A DNA stretch of 64,000 nucleotides from positions 663,313 through 727,312 of the forward strand of contig WTPW01000069.1 in NCBI GenBank assembly GCA_009809945.1. The letters are read 5' to 3'. The DNA is from Gigaspora margarita (Eukaryota > Glomeromycota > Glomeromycetes > Diversisporales > Gigasporaceae). The notes beneath the pieces were generated by a model. It had not been told where the DNA came from, searched no databases, and worked only from the letters and a program-made list of their open reading frames with translations. A program made the position numbers and the translations under genes. Below, one piece after another: positions 11,601 through 24,119 of this stretch. Numbering within the stretch: the first letter of the stretch is position 1; every line of letters starts with the position of its first letter.

Positions 11601-13237
11601 GTCAATTTTCCATCAAAAGAGGATATAATAAATGATTCATCAGGTGCATCTTGCTCACTATCAGCATCTAAATTATTATTAAGCTCATTAATATTTTCAG
11701 CAATATTTTGAGTATACTTTGTCCATTCATTTGTGGGATATGTTTTAAATGAATGAAGATATATTGTAACAAATTTATTTGGTATATAATAATTATGAAT
11801 GTCTAATAAATAAGCAGAAACTTGTGGACTTGTAAATTTAGCATGACCAGATATTCTATTAAGATATTTGGTTATAAGTTTATAAAATTTGTCTACAATA
11901 CTAGCTAAAATATTATTAGAAAGTTGTGATAAGAAAGATTTCAAAGTTGAAGCACAAATTAAAAAAGAACTATATATGCTCATATCTGATTTAGTCATAT
12001 AATCAGTTATATAATACATATAAACAAGAGCAAGCTTATGAGTTGCAATAAATTTGATATTATTATTACTTCTACATACTGCTGTTATATATGGATTATA
12101 TTATTAACATATATACTAGTACATTGAATAGCAATAATGCCTTGATCAGAAAAGACAATACCAGAAGGATCTACAAATTCTTTTGGAAAATCAAATCTAT
12201 ATTGCTTTTGCAGACCTATAGTGTATTTTTTATATGACTAAGTACAGTAATGGTATAGTATATATTTAGCAATTGCAAGCAGGTTTAAAAATAATTTTTT
12301 ATAATCAGGTAAATTTGGATTAGGAATTAAAAAAAATGAAAAATGTATTCTACTAATTTTGGAGCTTTATGCAGCTTCAAGCATTTTATCAGTCAAAATA
12401 TCATTAATTGTAAGAAGGTAATTAATATCTTCTTTAACAATATCATTTATATACAAAGTAATCATTAGCAAAAGGATTCATCATTTTGAAGTTTTTGATG
12501 TAACTCAATTGGATTAATTGATTCTAAAGCCATAAGTAAATAACAATGAGTTCCATGATCTTGATATTCAACAACACTATAGTAATTTTTTATAGTACCA
12601 AAAACCCTACTTTTTTACTACCATATTCAATAATATATCTAAAATATATCTTATTATAATATTAAAATATTTAGCAATAGCTAAAGGATCAAGATGTGCA
12701 AGTCAAGCTTTTTCAGTAGTTTTTGGAAAATTTAAAGGAGATAAATTTTCTGGTATTATTTTATTTCTAGCATATATCATAACTATAGGGCTATGAAGGT
12801 TTGCAGGATTTATAGTAATAAATAGTAAAGGGGAACTATTATGTATAGTAATAGTACAAATTTCATTTTGTATATAAGTACTTGACTTATGAGAAGCCAT
12901 TAAATTGGAGCTAGCTAAATTAATATTTTTGAGTAGATCAATAATTGCAAGATTTGTTAAAGGAAGTTTGTTATATTCTTGTTCAATAACTAATTTCATA
13001 TTATCAATAGTAAGTGTAGAGATTAAGTTAGCAGACCATTTAAAATTCTTATGTCTTGTCAAATTATATAATTTAGTTGATACTTCTCATTGTTGCAAAA
13101 TATTAAAAATGACAAAAGGAAATGATCCATGTTGTCTAAATTTAGGATCACAATATTGCATAAGATAATTAACATATTTTTTTAAAGTTATATAAGGTAA
13201 TTGACCTTTATGACCTTCAATACCACATGAATATAGA
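8692..13237 (-). pseudogene. Helitron RepHel gene, Rep and PIF1 helicase part (decayed)
   Basis: Minus strand. The order is that of a Helitron Rep/helicase protein. The Helitron_like_N region has YCDPKFRQHGSFPFVIFNI (about 13,100-13,160) and LLFITINPANLHSPIV (about 12,775-12,850). The HUH region has VEYQDHGTHCYLLM (about 12,525-12,570), and its second metal-binding His is now Tyr. Then come YITDYMTKSD (about 12,000) and SGHAKFTSPQVSAYLLD. The PIF1 helicase has a ruined Walker A STSSTCKSKVI (about 10,165-10,200), VLASTGIATTNIEG, Walker B YLIIDEISMIG (9,921-9,955), a QEYRDATFLVTRND block and a C-terminal IFSRAQRLNNLLF. Stops and frameshifts are frequent and catalytic residues are lost, so it is inactive. 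A 312-bp MITE (10,912-11,223) interrupts it. Its 5' half lies at 18,017-19,600 beyond a hAT insertion. Confidence 0.85.
10912..11223. mobile_element. TA-flanked MITE (CTGTATATTCC family), copy 1
   Basis: Termini CTGTATATTCCCAAAAATAA and (other strand) CTGTATATTCCTGAAAATAA continue into AGCTACC and are flanked by TA (10,910-10,911 and 11,224-11,225). The interior includes AAACGTACTAATAAAAAG and TATGTAGCAACTGCTAACA. A second copy with the same ends and interior is at 31,923-32,220. TA target and TIR type fit a Tc1/mariner-pogo-like MITE. It is inserted in the Helitron helicase region, so it is younger than the Helitron. Confidence 0.85.
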
Positions 13238-16007
13238 AGGACCTCAAACATCTTTGATATATATTATATATTTTTTTTTTAGCAAATTGAATCAAATTTG
13301 ATCTAAGGTTTAAATTTAAAATTTAGCAAATTGAAGTTAATTTTAAAAAGGATTATAATTGAATATTTTGGTGAATTACTAAGATTTTATGCATGTTATA
13401 TTTTATTTTTAGCAATTTACTCACATTTTGCAAAAATTATTGTAACAAGTTAAGTTGCGCTATAATGATCGATCTGGATCTAACAAGTCATTAATAGCTG
13501 TATAGAGTAAAGTGATAATCAATTATAATTGAAAATAAATAAAAGTAGTTGTAGCATGCAATCAGGCTTTAGTATTAATAGAAACTTGGTACTTACCCTG
13601 CATATATATTATGATCATTGATCATGATTGTATATTGATAAACAAATAATTATATAATGCAATTGCGAATTAGTTAGTAATTCGCATAATAATTGTAGTT
13701 AATTATCTCTATGAGTTCTTGATCAAATTTAATAAAAAATTTTTTATTTGAATTCTATGGATTTGTAGAATTAAAATAAAAAAATTTTATCAAATTTGGT
13801 CAAAAACTCATGGAGATATCTTTGATGAAAGTTCCTGTAAACAATTTCAACACAGCTTCTTTATAATGTTTTTTTTTGTTTTTTCAAAATAACCCATTAT
13901 TTCAGCGATAATTTACAAGAAATTTTACTATACTAACTAAAATAAATTTATAACAAGACTTGTAGCGCATATCATAGACTAATAGAATCTCAAATTTCAT
14001 AAAATAATATTGAAAACTCGTAAAGATATTAACATTTTTGTAAATTCAGACACATACATTTTCGCAAGTTTTCTCCTATATTCAAATGCTTCCAAAAGTA
14101 CTTTTTCAAAATGAAACCTTCAAAACACGATTAAGTAAATTAATATAATAGGTATTCGAGAATCTTAAATTAAAATTTCATCAAAAACGAATTAATATTG
14201 ATGAAGTTATAATGATTTTTCAATTTGCTTCCAGATTCAAGATTTTCTAAAATTTTCAATTTTGATAAAAACAGAAAAATCACTATCACAGGCTAGATTT
14301 TCACAAGTTCAAATAAAATAAGTTACTGCGCACTAAGTAAACTTTTAGAGCATATTATTGTTAATAGAATCTTAATTTTCATGAAAAAATATTGAAAACT
14401 CGTGAAGATATTAATGTTTTTGTAAATTTGAACACATGTTTTCACAAGTTTTTCCTATATTTAAATGCTTTCAAAAGCACTTTCTCAAAATGAAACCTCC
14501 AAAACGTGACTAAATAAGTTAATATAATAGGTATTTGAGAGTCTTTAGTTAAAATTTTTATCAAAAATGGATTAATATTGATAAATATATTTAGATTTTT
14601 CATTTGCAACTAGATTCAAATTTCTTTCAATTTTGGCATATGATATACATTTTTGGAAACAGAAAAATTCTTTCACAAAGATATCTCTACGAGTTTTTGA
14701 CCAAATTCAATAAAACTTTTTTTCTTTGAATTCTACAAATATATAGAATTCAAATAAAAAAATTTTCATCGAATTTGGTCAAGAACTCATAGAGATATCT
14801 TTGATAAAAGATTCTTTTATTTCCAAAAAGTATATTATAAAAAAGTTGTGCCAAATAAAAAATAGCTATTAAGGAATAAATATTTAACCAAATAACTTGA
14901 AATTTTGAAACAAAATTTTTTACCTATACTCTATTGATTTTATTAGTGCACAGTAACTTGTTTCATTTGAACTTGTAAAAATCTAGCCTATAATAGTGAT
15001 TTTTCTGTTTTCATCAAAATTGAAAATTTTAAAAAATCTCAAAACTGGAAACAAATTGAAAAATCATCATAACTTCGTCAATATTAATCTGTTTTTGATG
15101 AAATTTTAATTTAAGACTCTCGAATACCTATTATATTAACTTACTTAATCGTGTTTTGGAGGTTTCATTTTGAGAAAGTACTTTTGGAAGCATTTGAATA
15201 TAGGAGAAAACTTGTAAAAATATATGCATCTGAATTTACAAAAACATTAATATCTTTATGAGTTTTCAATATTATTTTATGAAATTTGAGATTCTATTAG
15301 TCTATGATATGCGCTACAAGTCTTGTTATAAAATTATTTTAGTTAGCATAGTAAATTTCTTGTAAATCATCACTGAATAGTAGGTTATTTTGAAAAAACA
15401 AAAAAACATATTACAAAGAAGCTACGTTGAAATTGTTTATAGTAACTTTCATCAAAGTAGAGCTTGTACCCATTATAAATTTGAGCTCTGGGTTACTCAC
15501 ATATTTACAATATCATTAGCGGGTCATAAACTGGCTCATCTTAAATTATCCAGGTAACCCAGGTAATTTAGTTGACCCGTTTCACTTTATGTAATTTTTT
15601 AAAAAATTTAACCGTTAATTTTTAAAATTTAATATATATACTGATAAAAAAAAGGGAAATTTACAAATAAGGGCCTAAAAAGTGAAAATAATTACAAATA
15701 TGGGCCCAAATCAAAAATAATTACATATAAGGGCCTAATTTTAAAAAATATTATATATGAGGACCCACGATAGCAAAACCGTAATTATAGAACTATCTAG
15801 TATTTGGATCTGTTAAACAAATCCGTTGGATAATCTGATGGATATCTGACTATATATTTTAACCCAGTGGATATTTATCTGTTATCCATCATATCATCTG
15901 AAATTAATAGAATTATAGTAACGAATTTAATTTAAAGTCTATTTTGATAGATCACTGATGTAATCAAAAAATAAATAAAATTAGATTTGATTGATGTGTA
16001 GTTCAAC

Positions 16008-16184
16008 AGGACCCCGAAATATACATAGATAGGTCAGGTTAATTATAGGATTACTAAAAAAGAAAAGATCTGCAGAAAAAACTTCAAAAATAAGCAAATA
16101 AATTACTATAAATAGAAAAGATCTGCATAAAAAACCTCAAATATAAGCAAACTCATCTATCTGCTATGTATATTTTGGGGTCCT
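16008..16184. mobile_element. 177-bp hAT MITE with exact 8-bp TSD
   Basis: TIRs AGGACCCCGAAATATACAT and (other strand) AGGACCCCAAAATATACAT differ at one base, and that difference is a CG/CA pair. The TSD AGTTCAAC is exact (16,000-16,007 and 16,185-16,192). An internal duplication AAAAGATCTGCA...CAAATATAAGCAAA is visible. It is nested inside hAT copy 1. Confidence 0.92.
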
Positions 16185-16277
16185 AGTTCAACTTTTACTT
16201 CGTTATCTAGTATAACTAACCTGATAAATAGTATCGCTTGCTCTGTGTATCATATAATCCCATCTTACTTACCGTTA

Positions 16278-16534
16278 GACTAGACCAATTTAATTTGGTG
16301 GTTTACATTACATTCTGCTCACAAAGGGGAGAAGGAGGGTGGTTCATATAGAAAATTTTAAAAAATTTTTTTTCCAAAAAAAAAAAAAAAATTCTGATTT
16401 GTTCCGGGACTATATAAAAATTTTCTGAAATATTCCATAGTACTATGTATATCTGTCAAAATTTTTTTTACTATAAGGGAGGAGGAGTTCTGAAGGGGCA
16501 GTAATATAAACCACTAAATTAAATTGGTCTATCC
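16278..16534. mobile_element. PIF/Harbinger-like MITE, TTA TSD
   Basis: TTA at 16,275-16,277 and 16,535-16,537 flanks ends GACTAGACCAATTTAATTT and (other strand) GGATAGACCAATTTAATTT, which continue into GTGGTTTA. A 3-bp TTA target is typical of Harbinger/Tourist elements. The interior has GGGAGAAGGAGGG against AGGGAGGAGGAG and a poly-A tract. Confidence 0.75.
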
Positions 16535-18016
16535 TTAATGGAAATGGAGGATATTTATCACCTAGTGAAAGTTTAACAAAGACCCTAATAGGGCTTCTTT
16601 GACGGATATTACAACTACAACAAACAATGATAAATCTAAAGAACCTAAAAAAAGAGGAGAATCAAGAAAAAGAGGGTGGATATGGGATCATTTTGAAGAA
16701 TTACCTACTAATAATGGATCCAAAGGCCAGTAAAAAAACTAAAAATAGAGATATATTGATCATATAATTGAAACAGATAGAAAATTTTAAGACTAAAACA
16801 TATAATGTATAACGTATATGGTGTAACTGATAATACTTTAAATTAGTGCTTTTTATTTTAATGAATAAATTTACTTTAATAAATTCACCGAATTTCAATA
16901 GATTTAATCAGATGGTTTATGACTGGATATAAAAATCTAGTAGATTGGACAAAAAATAGTCAGATATCCATGAATTCAACTACTAGAATTATCGATTGTT
17001 TTATTATAAACATTTAGAATTATCTATATACTGATTATTAGATAAAAGGATAAATTAAGTGCTAGTTATAATCATATTCGCTTAAATATTGCATAAAAAG
17101 AGGGTTAAACTAGTACAAATATTCATAAGGCAAGGTTTCAACAGAGTAGCTCTCTAAAACGAATGTCTTCCATATTAGTAAATGTCATGCCAATTCGCAA
17201 TGTTTACTTGGCATCATAGTGGTTTGTTATAACAATAAGCAATTTCATATAAAGAAAATGAAATTTAAAAAATTTTCTTTTCGCATTTATAATTACTAAT
17301 TTACAATTGATCATTACATTTTTAGTGATACTATGTTTCTTATACTAATAACGATCAAGCTACATGCGTGGATAGCATCGCAGTTATTTTGGGCCCTTGT
17401 AATATTTTTTTAAAATATCAACTTGTCTGAAGTAATAGCAGTTTAATCTAGTATAACCTGAAGTGCAAAGATATCGATATACATTATATTTGTCATTAAA
17501 AAGATATGTTTATTGTGCAATCACTCATTACCAAAATCAAAAATTTATCGAATTGGCCAAACAGTTATTCGGTCAATTTTTTACCAGATGTTCCAAAATT
17601 AATGAAACCAGCTGTAATCAGATTGAATAACTGCCAAAGCTGCACGCCACATTTTAAAAATTATTATGCTTATAGATAATTAATCTGGATCACCCGGTTA
17701 ATAATAGCTATAACCCAGTTGATAGGTGTTAACTGGGTTACCCAAGTAACTCTTATACGGATACAAGCTCTACATCAAAGATATCTCCACGAGTTCTTGA
17801 CCAAATTTGATGAAAATTATTTATTTTATTCTACGAATTCCAATAAAAAAATTTATTTATCTAATGCTAAATGTTATAATTTAGTTTTTAGCAAATTGCT
17901 ATAAAATTTATATATAATAATCCAACTTTTAGCAAATTTACTTGATTTTAAGAATAGCTAAAATGTCTAAATTATGCAGATCAGTTATAATCTATATGAA
18001 AGATATCTGGGGTCCT

Positions 18017-19600
18017 AATATAGAACAGAAAAGCCAGCAAGTAAAAGTGTTGAATCTGTATACTCATTAAAAGGTTTGTAACCATGTGGCATATATATTA
18101 ATTAAATTTGTTTAGAGTAAGAAAGATTTATATTATTACTACAATAGTACTACAATTGTTTGACAATTGATTACTAGAGTGATAGTTTGTGCTGTCTATA
18201 AGTTTTTGAAAAGAAAACAAGGTTTGCTCTCTTTTAGTAATTGGTATATCATTAATATTTAAGATTCCTAAAGCCCTAAGATTACTTGCAGTACTAATAG
18301 AATTATTTTTTGTAAACTAATTTAACTTATCATTATCAAAAATTTCATCATATTTACTTTCAGTATCTGATTCTTGATAATCAAATAAAGATTCATTAGA
18401 GTAATCTGTATAGTGTTCTGTTTCTTGAGAATTAATATCCAGAACAGTAGTTGTTAAAGTTAAAGAAACAGAAATTTCACCTTCAGGTAGAAGATTTAAA
18501 GCATTTTTATCAATTGTAAACTTTTCTTTGAATAATTTGTTGTGTGTAAAAAACCATTGAAGTGCAGCTATGATTTTACTTTTTCTTACTTGAAGAATTT
18601 TTATAAGCTAATTATTGGTAGGTTTACCTTTATCAACAAATACTACTTTTAGATATTCACAAAGTTTGTACATTGGTAATAGTAATATTTTTATTAAAGA
18701 ACCTGGATTTTGAGGTAGTGTTATAACATGTTCTTTTAGTTTTTAATATATGTTTTCTTTTTGTTAATTGAATAAGGTTCCTTGATAGATATCCAGATGA
18801 AATTAAGATCTGTTCTGGAATAGTTAGATCTTGAAGGCACAAAGGTGTAGACCCAATCCACATATTATTTGCTAATGATAATAGTAGAATTTTAAATTTT
18901 TGTAAATAGTTATAACATTTATTGCAAATGTGTAAGTCAAATAGACTGTTGTAATTTGTAGAATAATTATAAATAAAACCAGATCTATCAAGAAGAATTT
19001 TGGTTTTAGAAGAATTAATATATGGATGTTAATAATCAAAATTGATTTTATATGATAGGTCAATAAGATAAGTTGGCGCTTTGAAAATAGAAAAATCGAT
19101 GCTCTGTACAAAAGTTCTTTTGTAATTTTTATAATCATAAAGTCCAGAACAAATAGCACATGTAAGTTCTCATAGTTCATTAAGATCAATTTTATCACAA
19201 AATTTAGCTAGAGCATCTTTTTTTATATTTGGATAAACTAGTTTATGTCATTTCTATATTTTGAAAAATCATCTTTTCAAATTCATCATCTATTTCAAGA
19301 ATGTATAAAGGTATTTTCAAATAATTAGCCTGATCATTAGACTCAATGTGTGCAGTAATATTTTGTTGCTTTCTATGTTTATTTTTGCATTAAGTTAGAT
19401 GTTTGAATATATTTTTATTTTGATTAAGTTTAGTTACATGTATTTTAAGTTTTTTATTTCCAGATTTTCAAAATTGATCATTTTTGCATTTAGCAGCTTT
19501 TCATTTACGGTCTTTTATTTTTCTAGATTCACCTCTAGTTATAGTATTAACATAATTTGTCTAAGTATAACAAATAGTTAATTTAAATAAAATATTAGAA
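18017..19600 (-). pseudogene. Helitron RepHel gene, N-terminal DUF6570-like part
   Basis: Minus strand, upstream half of the Helitron gene at 8,692-13,237. Recognisable pieces are DLHICNKCYNYLQKFK (a CxxC motif), LANNMWIGSTPLCLQDLT and PEQILIS (about 18,780-18,870), which match the DUF6570-type domain of RepHel proteins. Next come RKSKIIAALQWFFTHN (about 18,550-18,600), the LPEGEISVSLTLTT segment, an acidic stretch, GILNINDIPITKREQTLFSF (about 18,200-18,280) and KPFNEYTDSTLLLAGFSVLY, which leads into the Helitron_like_N region across the hAT. Several stops and frameshifts; inactive. The true 5' end of the element was not found. Sequence above about 19,420 is only weakly coding-like. Confidence 0.75.
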
Positions 19601-20050
19601 CAAACTATATTTTTGTAGAAGTGTTTAAATATTTTAAACAACTAATAAAATTGTTTATCTTTCTTTATTTAAGAGTTTGTTCTTTTATATTTTTTTCAAT
19701 CAAAGCACAATAATAATAATAATCAATAATATTTTGATTTTACAGAATCTTAATCTAACAAAGGTTTTTAACTGCCTTTTCAATTTGTAAATTACTAATT
19801 TTAGTTAAGTTATTATCTCTATTATTAATAAATCTTGTTAATTCTAGCATTTTTGTTTTGTTAAAATTCTAGAAATATTAATTTTACAATTAATCATAGT
19901 ATTATAATGTTTAACATTCCAGAATATTTGATCAATCATAATCTTTTATATTTAGCCAGCCTTTCAATAATATCATTTAAGCATATTTGAATTTAATTGC
20001 AGCAGTATTATAAATTTTAAAAATTTTTATTGGCACAAATGCAAAAAAAA
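19601..20050. other. AT-rich flank of Helitron, nothing recognised
   Basis: Minus-strand translation shows broken hydrophilic pieces but nothing I can name. It could be degraded Helitron 5' sequence or unrelated DNA. Confidence 0.3.
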
Positions 20051-20059
20051 ATATACAAA

Positions 20060-20195
20060 AAAAAAGTTATATCGTATTACTGCGAAATAACAATCATGGG
20101 CATTATTTTGAAAATTGCATCCCCTAAAAATAGCATACTGGGTTTCAAAATAATGCCCATGTGCATCCTGAAATAGTGCGCACCATATATAGAAT
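20060..20195. repeat. MITE-like repeat with CAAAATAGTGCGCA motifs, copy 1
   Basis: Contains TATTACTGCGAAATAA, then CATGGGCATTATTTTGAAA and its inverse TTTCAAAATAATGCCCATG, then GAAATAGTGCGCACC. Related words appear on the opposite strand at 23,590-23,700. Ends are uncertain. Confidence 0.45.
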
Positions 20196-20469
20196 ACTAT
20201 ATAATTGAATGCATAACAAAAGTGTTCGATCATATTTATCAGGTTCAGCAAATTTTTAAGTTCAAATGAACATCTTTTTCCACATAGTCGAATCATAATT
20301 ATATAACTGCATCATAATGTATTATATTGATAAATAGAGATATGTTTCTTGCATGTGCATAATTCCTCAATCATGCACATGAATGCATGTTTCCGAATCA
20401 TGCACATTTTATCTCATCAAAATTTTATATAGAAAATTAAATATTAGTATAATTAACTCAATTCTGGGT

Positions 20470-21010
20470 CTGTTCGCTTAAACATTTTGATTGGTCATAT
20501 CCGAAAAATGTGACCTAAATGGCCAAAAATACATAAGATGATTATGACAGTTATCATGGTCAAGTTATTATTTTAACATTTGAGTAATTATTATATCATT
20601 TTTTAATGCCCTTATTAATGCCCTTAAACAATACCAAATCATGAAAAGTGAACTTGCCAAATTTACTTTTGTTGTTTTATTGTCTAATATTTACAAACTA
20701 TTTTGAGCTAAAAAAAGTTACGAATTTGAAAATATTTGTATAATGATCTCAAGTTCAAGAATAAGTGCAAGAATAAGTGCAAGTGTAAGAACAAGTGCAA
20801 AAAAACCACAATGCTCCATGATAGATAAACATAAGATTAATAAAAAAAAATAGTGAATATATTAGTAAATATAAACAAAATTACATTCAACCAAATATTT
20901 AGATGATTGATTTTCCAGAATTTTTTGTCTATCTGAAAATCAACTAATTTTCTTAGCGATTTATAGTTTTATATCAATCTACCAATTAATAAACTCATGG
21001 TTATGTTTGA
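20470..21010. repeat. Dispersed AT-rich repeat, copy A
   Basis: Blocks TTTTGATTGGTCATAT, AATGCCCTTAAACAA, GTGCAAGAATAAGTGCAAG, CATAAGATTAATAAAAAAAA, AATATATTAGTAAAT and TTATATCAATCTACCAA recur at 23,080-24,110 and 25,200-25,560. This makes a dispersed repeat family with at least three partial copies. No coding capacity or termini identified. Confidence 0.55.
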
Positions 21011-21039
21011 AAAGTGATCACATCACCAAAATTTGTAAG

Positions 21040-21360
21040 GGATTACTATCGATGTTTATCAGTTATTGGTTAGTAATCGATTAAAATCCCCCATAACGAG
21101 GACTATTGATTAAGTTAGTAATCGATAATAATCAGTAATAATCGATAGTAATCACATTAAAAATCACGAATAATAATTCTAATCAATACTATTATACTTT
21201 ATACTTATTTTTAAACGTTTTATAGGTTTTCGCATATTTTCACAAGGTTTTGCATTTTAATATAAAATTTTATATTTTTTTTATTTATTATTATTATTAT
21301 ACATTATATTTTAAATTAAATATATTTTATTATATATTATATTATATTATATATTTTTAT
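21040..21360. repeat. TAATCGATA-type short repeats and AT tracts
   Basis: Clustered TAATCGATAATAATC and GTAATCGATT words at 21,060-21,160, followed by (TATTA)n runs to about 21,370. Low-complexity DNA; a similar TATATCGATT cluster lies at 22,850-23,045. Confidence 0.5.
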
Positions 21361-22389
21361 TATATATTATTATAAAAAAAAATGAAAAACCAAAAAAAAA
21401 CCCCCCCCAAAAAAAATAACAAAAAAAAACAAAACCAAAAAAATAGTAATAATTTTTAACTACTTTCGCACTTCATCGCTTATATTCACTACTTCTTGCA
21501 AAGTATCAGAGAAGTTAGAGTTGTTGTTCTTGCAAGTACCAAAAAAGTCAGATCTTTTTCTTGCAAAGTTTCGAAAAAAGTCAGGAATAAATGAAATAAA
21601 ATTAAAAAAATAAGTAAAAAAAAAGAAAAACAAACAAAAACAAAAACGTAAGCAAACTAAATAAAAAAAAACAAAGCTCCAAATCTCTATTTTCCTAAAG
21701 TAAGAGTTCGTTTCTTATAATTTAGAAATCGTTGAAGGTTTTCGCAATGTACTGGAATAATAAAAAAATAAAAATTAAAGAAATAAGTAAAAAGAAAACA
21801 ACGAATATAAGCAAACTGAATAAAAATAAAAATAAAACCCCAAATCTCTATTATATTTGCTTCTATTTGTTCATATTCGCTTCTATTCACTTCTATTCGC
21901 TTATATTCACTACTTTCTAAAAAATAGTAAGTAAAAAAAATAAAAAAAACTATTCTCGGAAGTGTTAGTGTTATACCACCTGTACAAATACAAGAGGAAC
22001 AAGAAAAATTACCCATATGACCCCGTACGAATGCAAGAGAACGAGCAAGACCACCCTATATGAATGCAAGAGAAATGAGCAAGACCACCCCATACGAATG
22101 CAAGAGAAAAAAAACAAATGGACCACCTACAAGAATCTAAAAATCTACGCAATACCATCTACAAGAATACCAAGAGGCACGTAAAGCTATTCCACAAGAA
22201 CACCAATGACACAAGCTAGCGATAATTCCAACGATGACACCAATGATAACATCAACTACAACACTAGCGATGACACCAACTAGGACAACACCAATGCGTT
22301 GCCTTGCGCAAAGTGTCGGAAAGTCTCTATATTTTATGCCAAAAAGTGTTTTTTTGTAGAAATAAAATAAAAAAAATTAAAAAATAATG
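21361..22389. repeat. Purine-rich low-complexity DNA with short minisatellites
   Basis: AAAAAC/AAAATAAG tracts, TTCTTGCAAAGT repeats (about 21,490-21,580) and CTTATATTC repeats (about 21,860-21,910). A ~33-bp tandem unit containing ACGAATGCAAGAGAA and GAGCAAGACCACCC has about three copies at 22,020-22,115. A run of GATGACACCAACTA words is at 22,200-22,290. No plausible gene. Confidence 0.6.
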
Positions 22390-22669
22390 ATAAATAAAAG
22401 AAAAAAAAATGATACTAAACGAAACAAAACGTAACAAAAAAAAACAAAGTGAAAACGAAAAAACAATGTAAAAGTGATAGAAGATCTAAATTATAAACAA
22501 AAAAAAATAAACAAAAATCTAATCTGATCTTGTACTACGATTATCGAAACATTTCGAAACAAATTGAAACATTTTAAAAATATTAATTAAACGTGTCCTT
22601 GGTATAATTTAGGATAAGATCTACAGATCCAGCCCAGTCCTAAAATATTTCGAATATATTCGAAATATT
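22390..22669. repeat. A-rich dispersed repeat, copy 2
   Basis: Matches the window start in the same orientation (GAAGATCTAA, TCTAATCTGATCTTG, GTCCTTGGTATAAT, AGATCTACAGATCCAGC, then ATATTTCGAATATATTCG). It is cut by the assembly gap immediately after. Confidence 0.65.
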
Positions 22670-22830
22670 NNNNNNNNNNNNNNNNNNNNNNNNNNNNNNN
22701 NNNNNNNNNNNNNNNNNNNNNNNNNNNNNNNNNNNNNNNNNNNNNNNNNNNNNNNNNNNNNNNNNNNNNNNNNNNNNNNNNNNNNNNNNNNNNNNNNNNN
22801 NNNNNNNNNNNNNNNNNNNNNNNNNNNNNN
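22670..22830. other. Assembly gap (161 N)
   Basis: A run of N. It falls inside or beside the palindromic AAATATTTCGAAATATT part of the repeat, which probably broke the assembly. Confidence 0.98.
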
Positions 22831-22849
22831 ACCCGGTGACAGTCAAAAC

Positions 22850-23045
22850 ATTATGTAATCGTTAAAGATCTGTTAATCGTTATATATCGTTTCAAATAAT
22901 TCTGATTATAATCGATTTATAGATATATAACGATTTAATATAAAAAATGATATATATCGATTTAGATATATATCGATTTTTATCCAATTAATTGATATAT
23001 AGCGATATTTTATAATCGATATAAAACGATTAAGTGTTATATATC
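22850..23045. repeat. TATATCGATT cluster
   Basis: At least eight variants of TATATATCGATT, TATAATCGATT and AACGATTAA in under 200 bases, in both orientations. Purpose unknown; a degenerate microsatellite is the simplest reading. Confidence 0.55.
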
Positions 23046-23079
23046 GATTAATATCTATATATAAAATTTGCGGATGCAG

Positions 23080-24110
23080 TGTGCTAAAACTAATATAGTA
23101 ATATAATCAAGTTATTGTGCTTTAATGCTTTTGATTGGTTATATAATCTGTGATCAAAATGTTAAGACTAATATATCGATGAGCAAGTTATAATCAAAGA
23201 ATGTCATCATAATTCAAATTCATTAACAATTGATATGAGATAATATAATTGTGAAAAATGTATTGATGAATATTAATACAAATTTTGTACTTGCAAAAAA
23301 TGATATTGTAAAGGAATCAATCAAAACAAAAATAAAATTATCCCGCAGTCACAAATGCCCTATCTGCACAAAAAATATCTATTAATTTCATATATGAGTG
23401 TATAATAAATGGTAATTGGTGCTGCTTAATAATGAGAATAAAAAAAAAACCAATTTAAATCGCATTTCCACTTTTGATTTGCTATATCCAAAGATTTTCT
23501 CTATTTAAAGAAATTGAGATTTTTTGATTTTTAGATAAATATTTATATACTAAACATGAGTGCTATTTTGTATATCTTATACATATAGCTTAAAAAATCG
23601 GGTTGCCTCAAAATAGCACACATGTGCGCACTCAAAATAGTGCGCAGATGATCAAAACACTGCACAGGTGTGCATTATTTCGCGATAATACAGTATGTAC
23701 ATTATATTATGGAGAGCCCTGATATATGCTCAAATTAAAGTTATGTATACTGTACCCATTAAAGTGTTTCAATTTATTTTAATAGTTTCAGATAAACAAG
23801 TTTTGACCTGGACTTTTATAATAATTATTATTTAGTATATATAATCTAAAATTAGATTGAATTATATTGTACATAATCTGATTTATTCATTTTTCAATGC
23901 CCTTAAACAACTCATCTAAAATCGTTTAATACCTCTAAATAACCCTTTTAAAATTGTAAAATGTTTGCTTGAAAACTTTGTTTCTGTTGGTTGATTACTT
24001 AATATTTATAGCCTATCTTAAGTGAAAAAATAGCTCAAAAGTCAATTAAATGTTTTACATATTTGAAAGCATTTATATAGTAACACTTAATCTTGTAAGT
24101 ACAAGCATAA
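23080..24110. repeat. Dispersed AT-rich repeat, copy B
   Basis: CTTTTGATTGGTTATATAA and TGTGATCAAAATGTTAAG near 23,125-23,165 match 25,455-25,500. AATGCCCTTAAACAA near 23,898 matches 20,620. The CAAAATAGTGCGCA-type repeat (23,590-23,700, ending CGCGATAATACAG next to TA) lies within it. Confidence 0.5.
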
Positions 24111-24119
24111 TAATATTAA

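Larger units (their letters stand above)
15458..17772. mobile_element. hAT element (TAGAGCTTGTACCC family), copy 1
   Basis: Termini TAGAGCTTGTACCC and (other strand) TAGAGCTTGTATCC are flanked by the exact 8-bp TSD CATCAAAG (15,450-15,457 and 17,773-17,780). Subterminal GGGTTAC/GTAACCC words repeat near both ends, as expected for hAT. Copy 2 is at 45,688-55,091. The interior contains two MITEs and a partly inverted block (ATGGATATCTGACTAT at 15,839 against its reverse complement at 16,957). A weak run of TTACAAATAAGGGCC-like repeats lies at 15,660-15,770. No transposase recognised. Confidence 0.9.
13708..17860. repeat. Long foldback (inverted-repeat) element, interrupted
   Basis: Left arm about 13,708-14,330, right arm about 14,940-15,457 continuing at 17,773-17,860 once the hAT at 15,458-17,772 is removed. 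Arms share, in inverted order, TCATCAAAGATATCTCCA, CATATCATAGACTAATAGA, AATGCTTCCAAAAGTACTTT and GGTATTCGAGA. The left arm starts with its own hairpin around GAATTC. Part of the arm (about 13,981-14,260) is duplicated in tandem at about 14,372-14,630. Outer ends are poorly defined and the right end appears truncated. No coding capacity. Confidence 0.75.
13238..18016. mobile_element. hAT element splitting the Helitron, exact 8-bp TSD
   Basis: The left end AGGACCTCAAACATCTTTGA and the right end (other strand) AGGACCCCAGATATCTTTCA are TIRs. They are flanked by the identical 8-mer AATATAGA at 13,230-13,237 and 18,017-18,024. Subterminal TTTAGCAAATT words lie near both ends (about 13,280, 13,322; 17,892, 17,924). 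Removing it with one TSD joins the Helitron frame as AGFSVLYSCGIEGHKG. The 4.8-kb length is inflated by a foldback, a second hAT and MITEs inside it. No transposase was recognised. It shares the AGGACCCC terminus with the small MITE at 16,008. Confidence 0.85.
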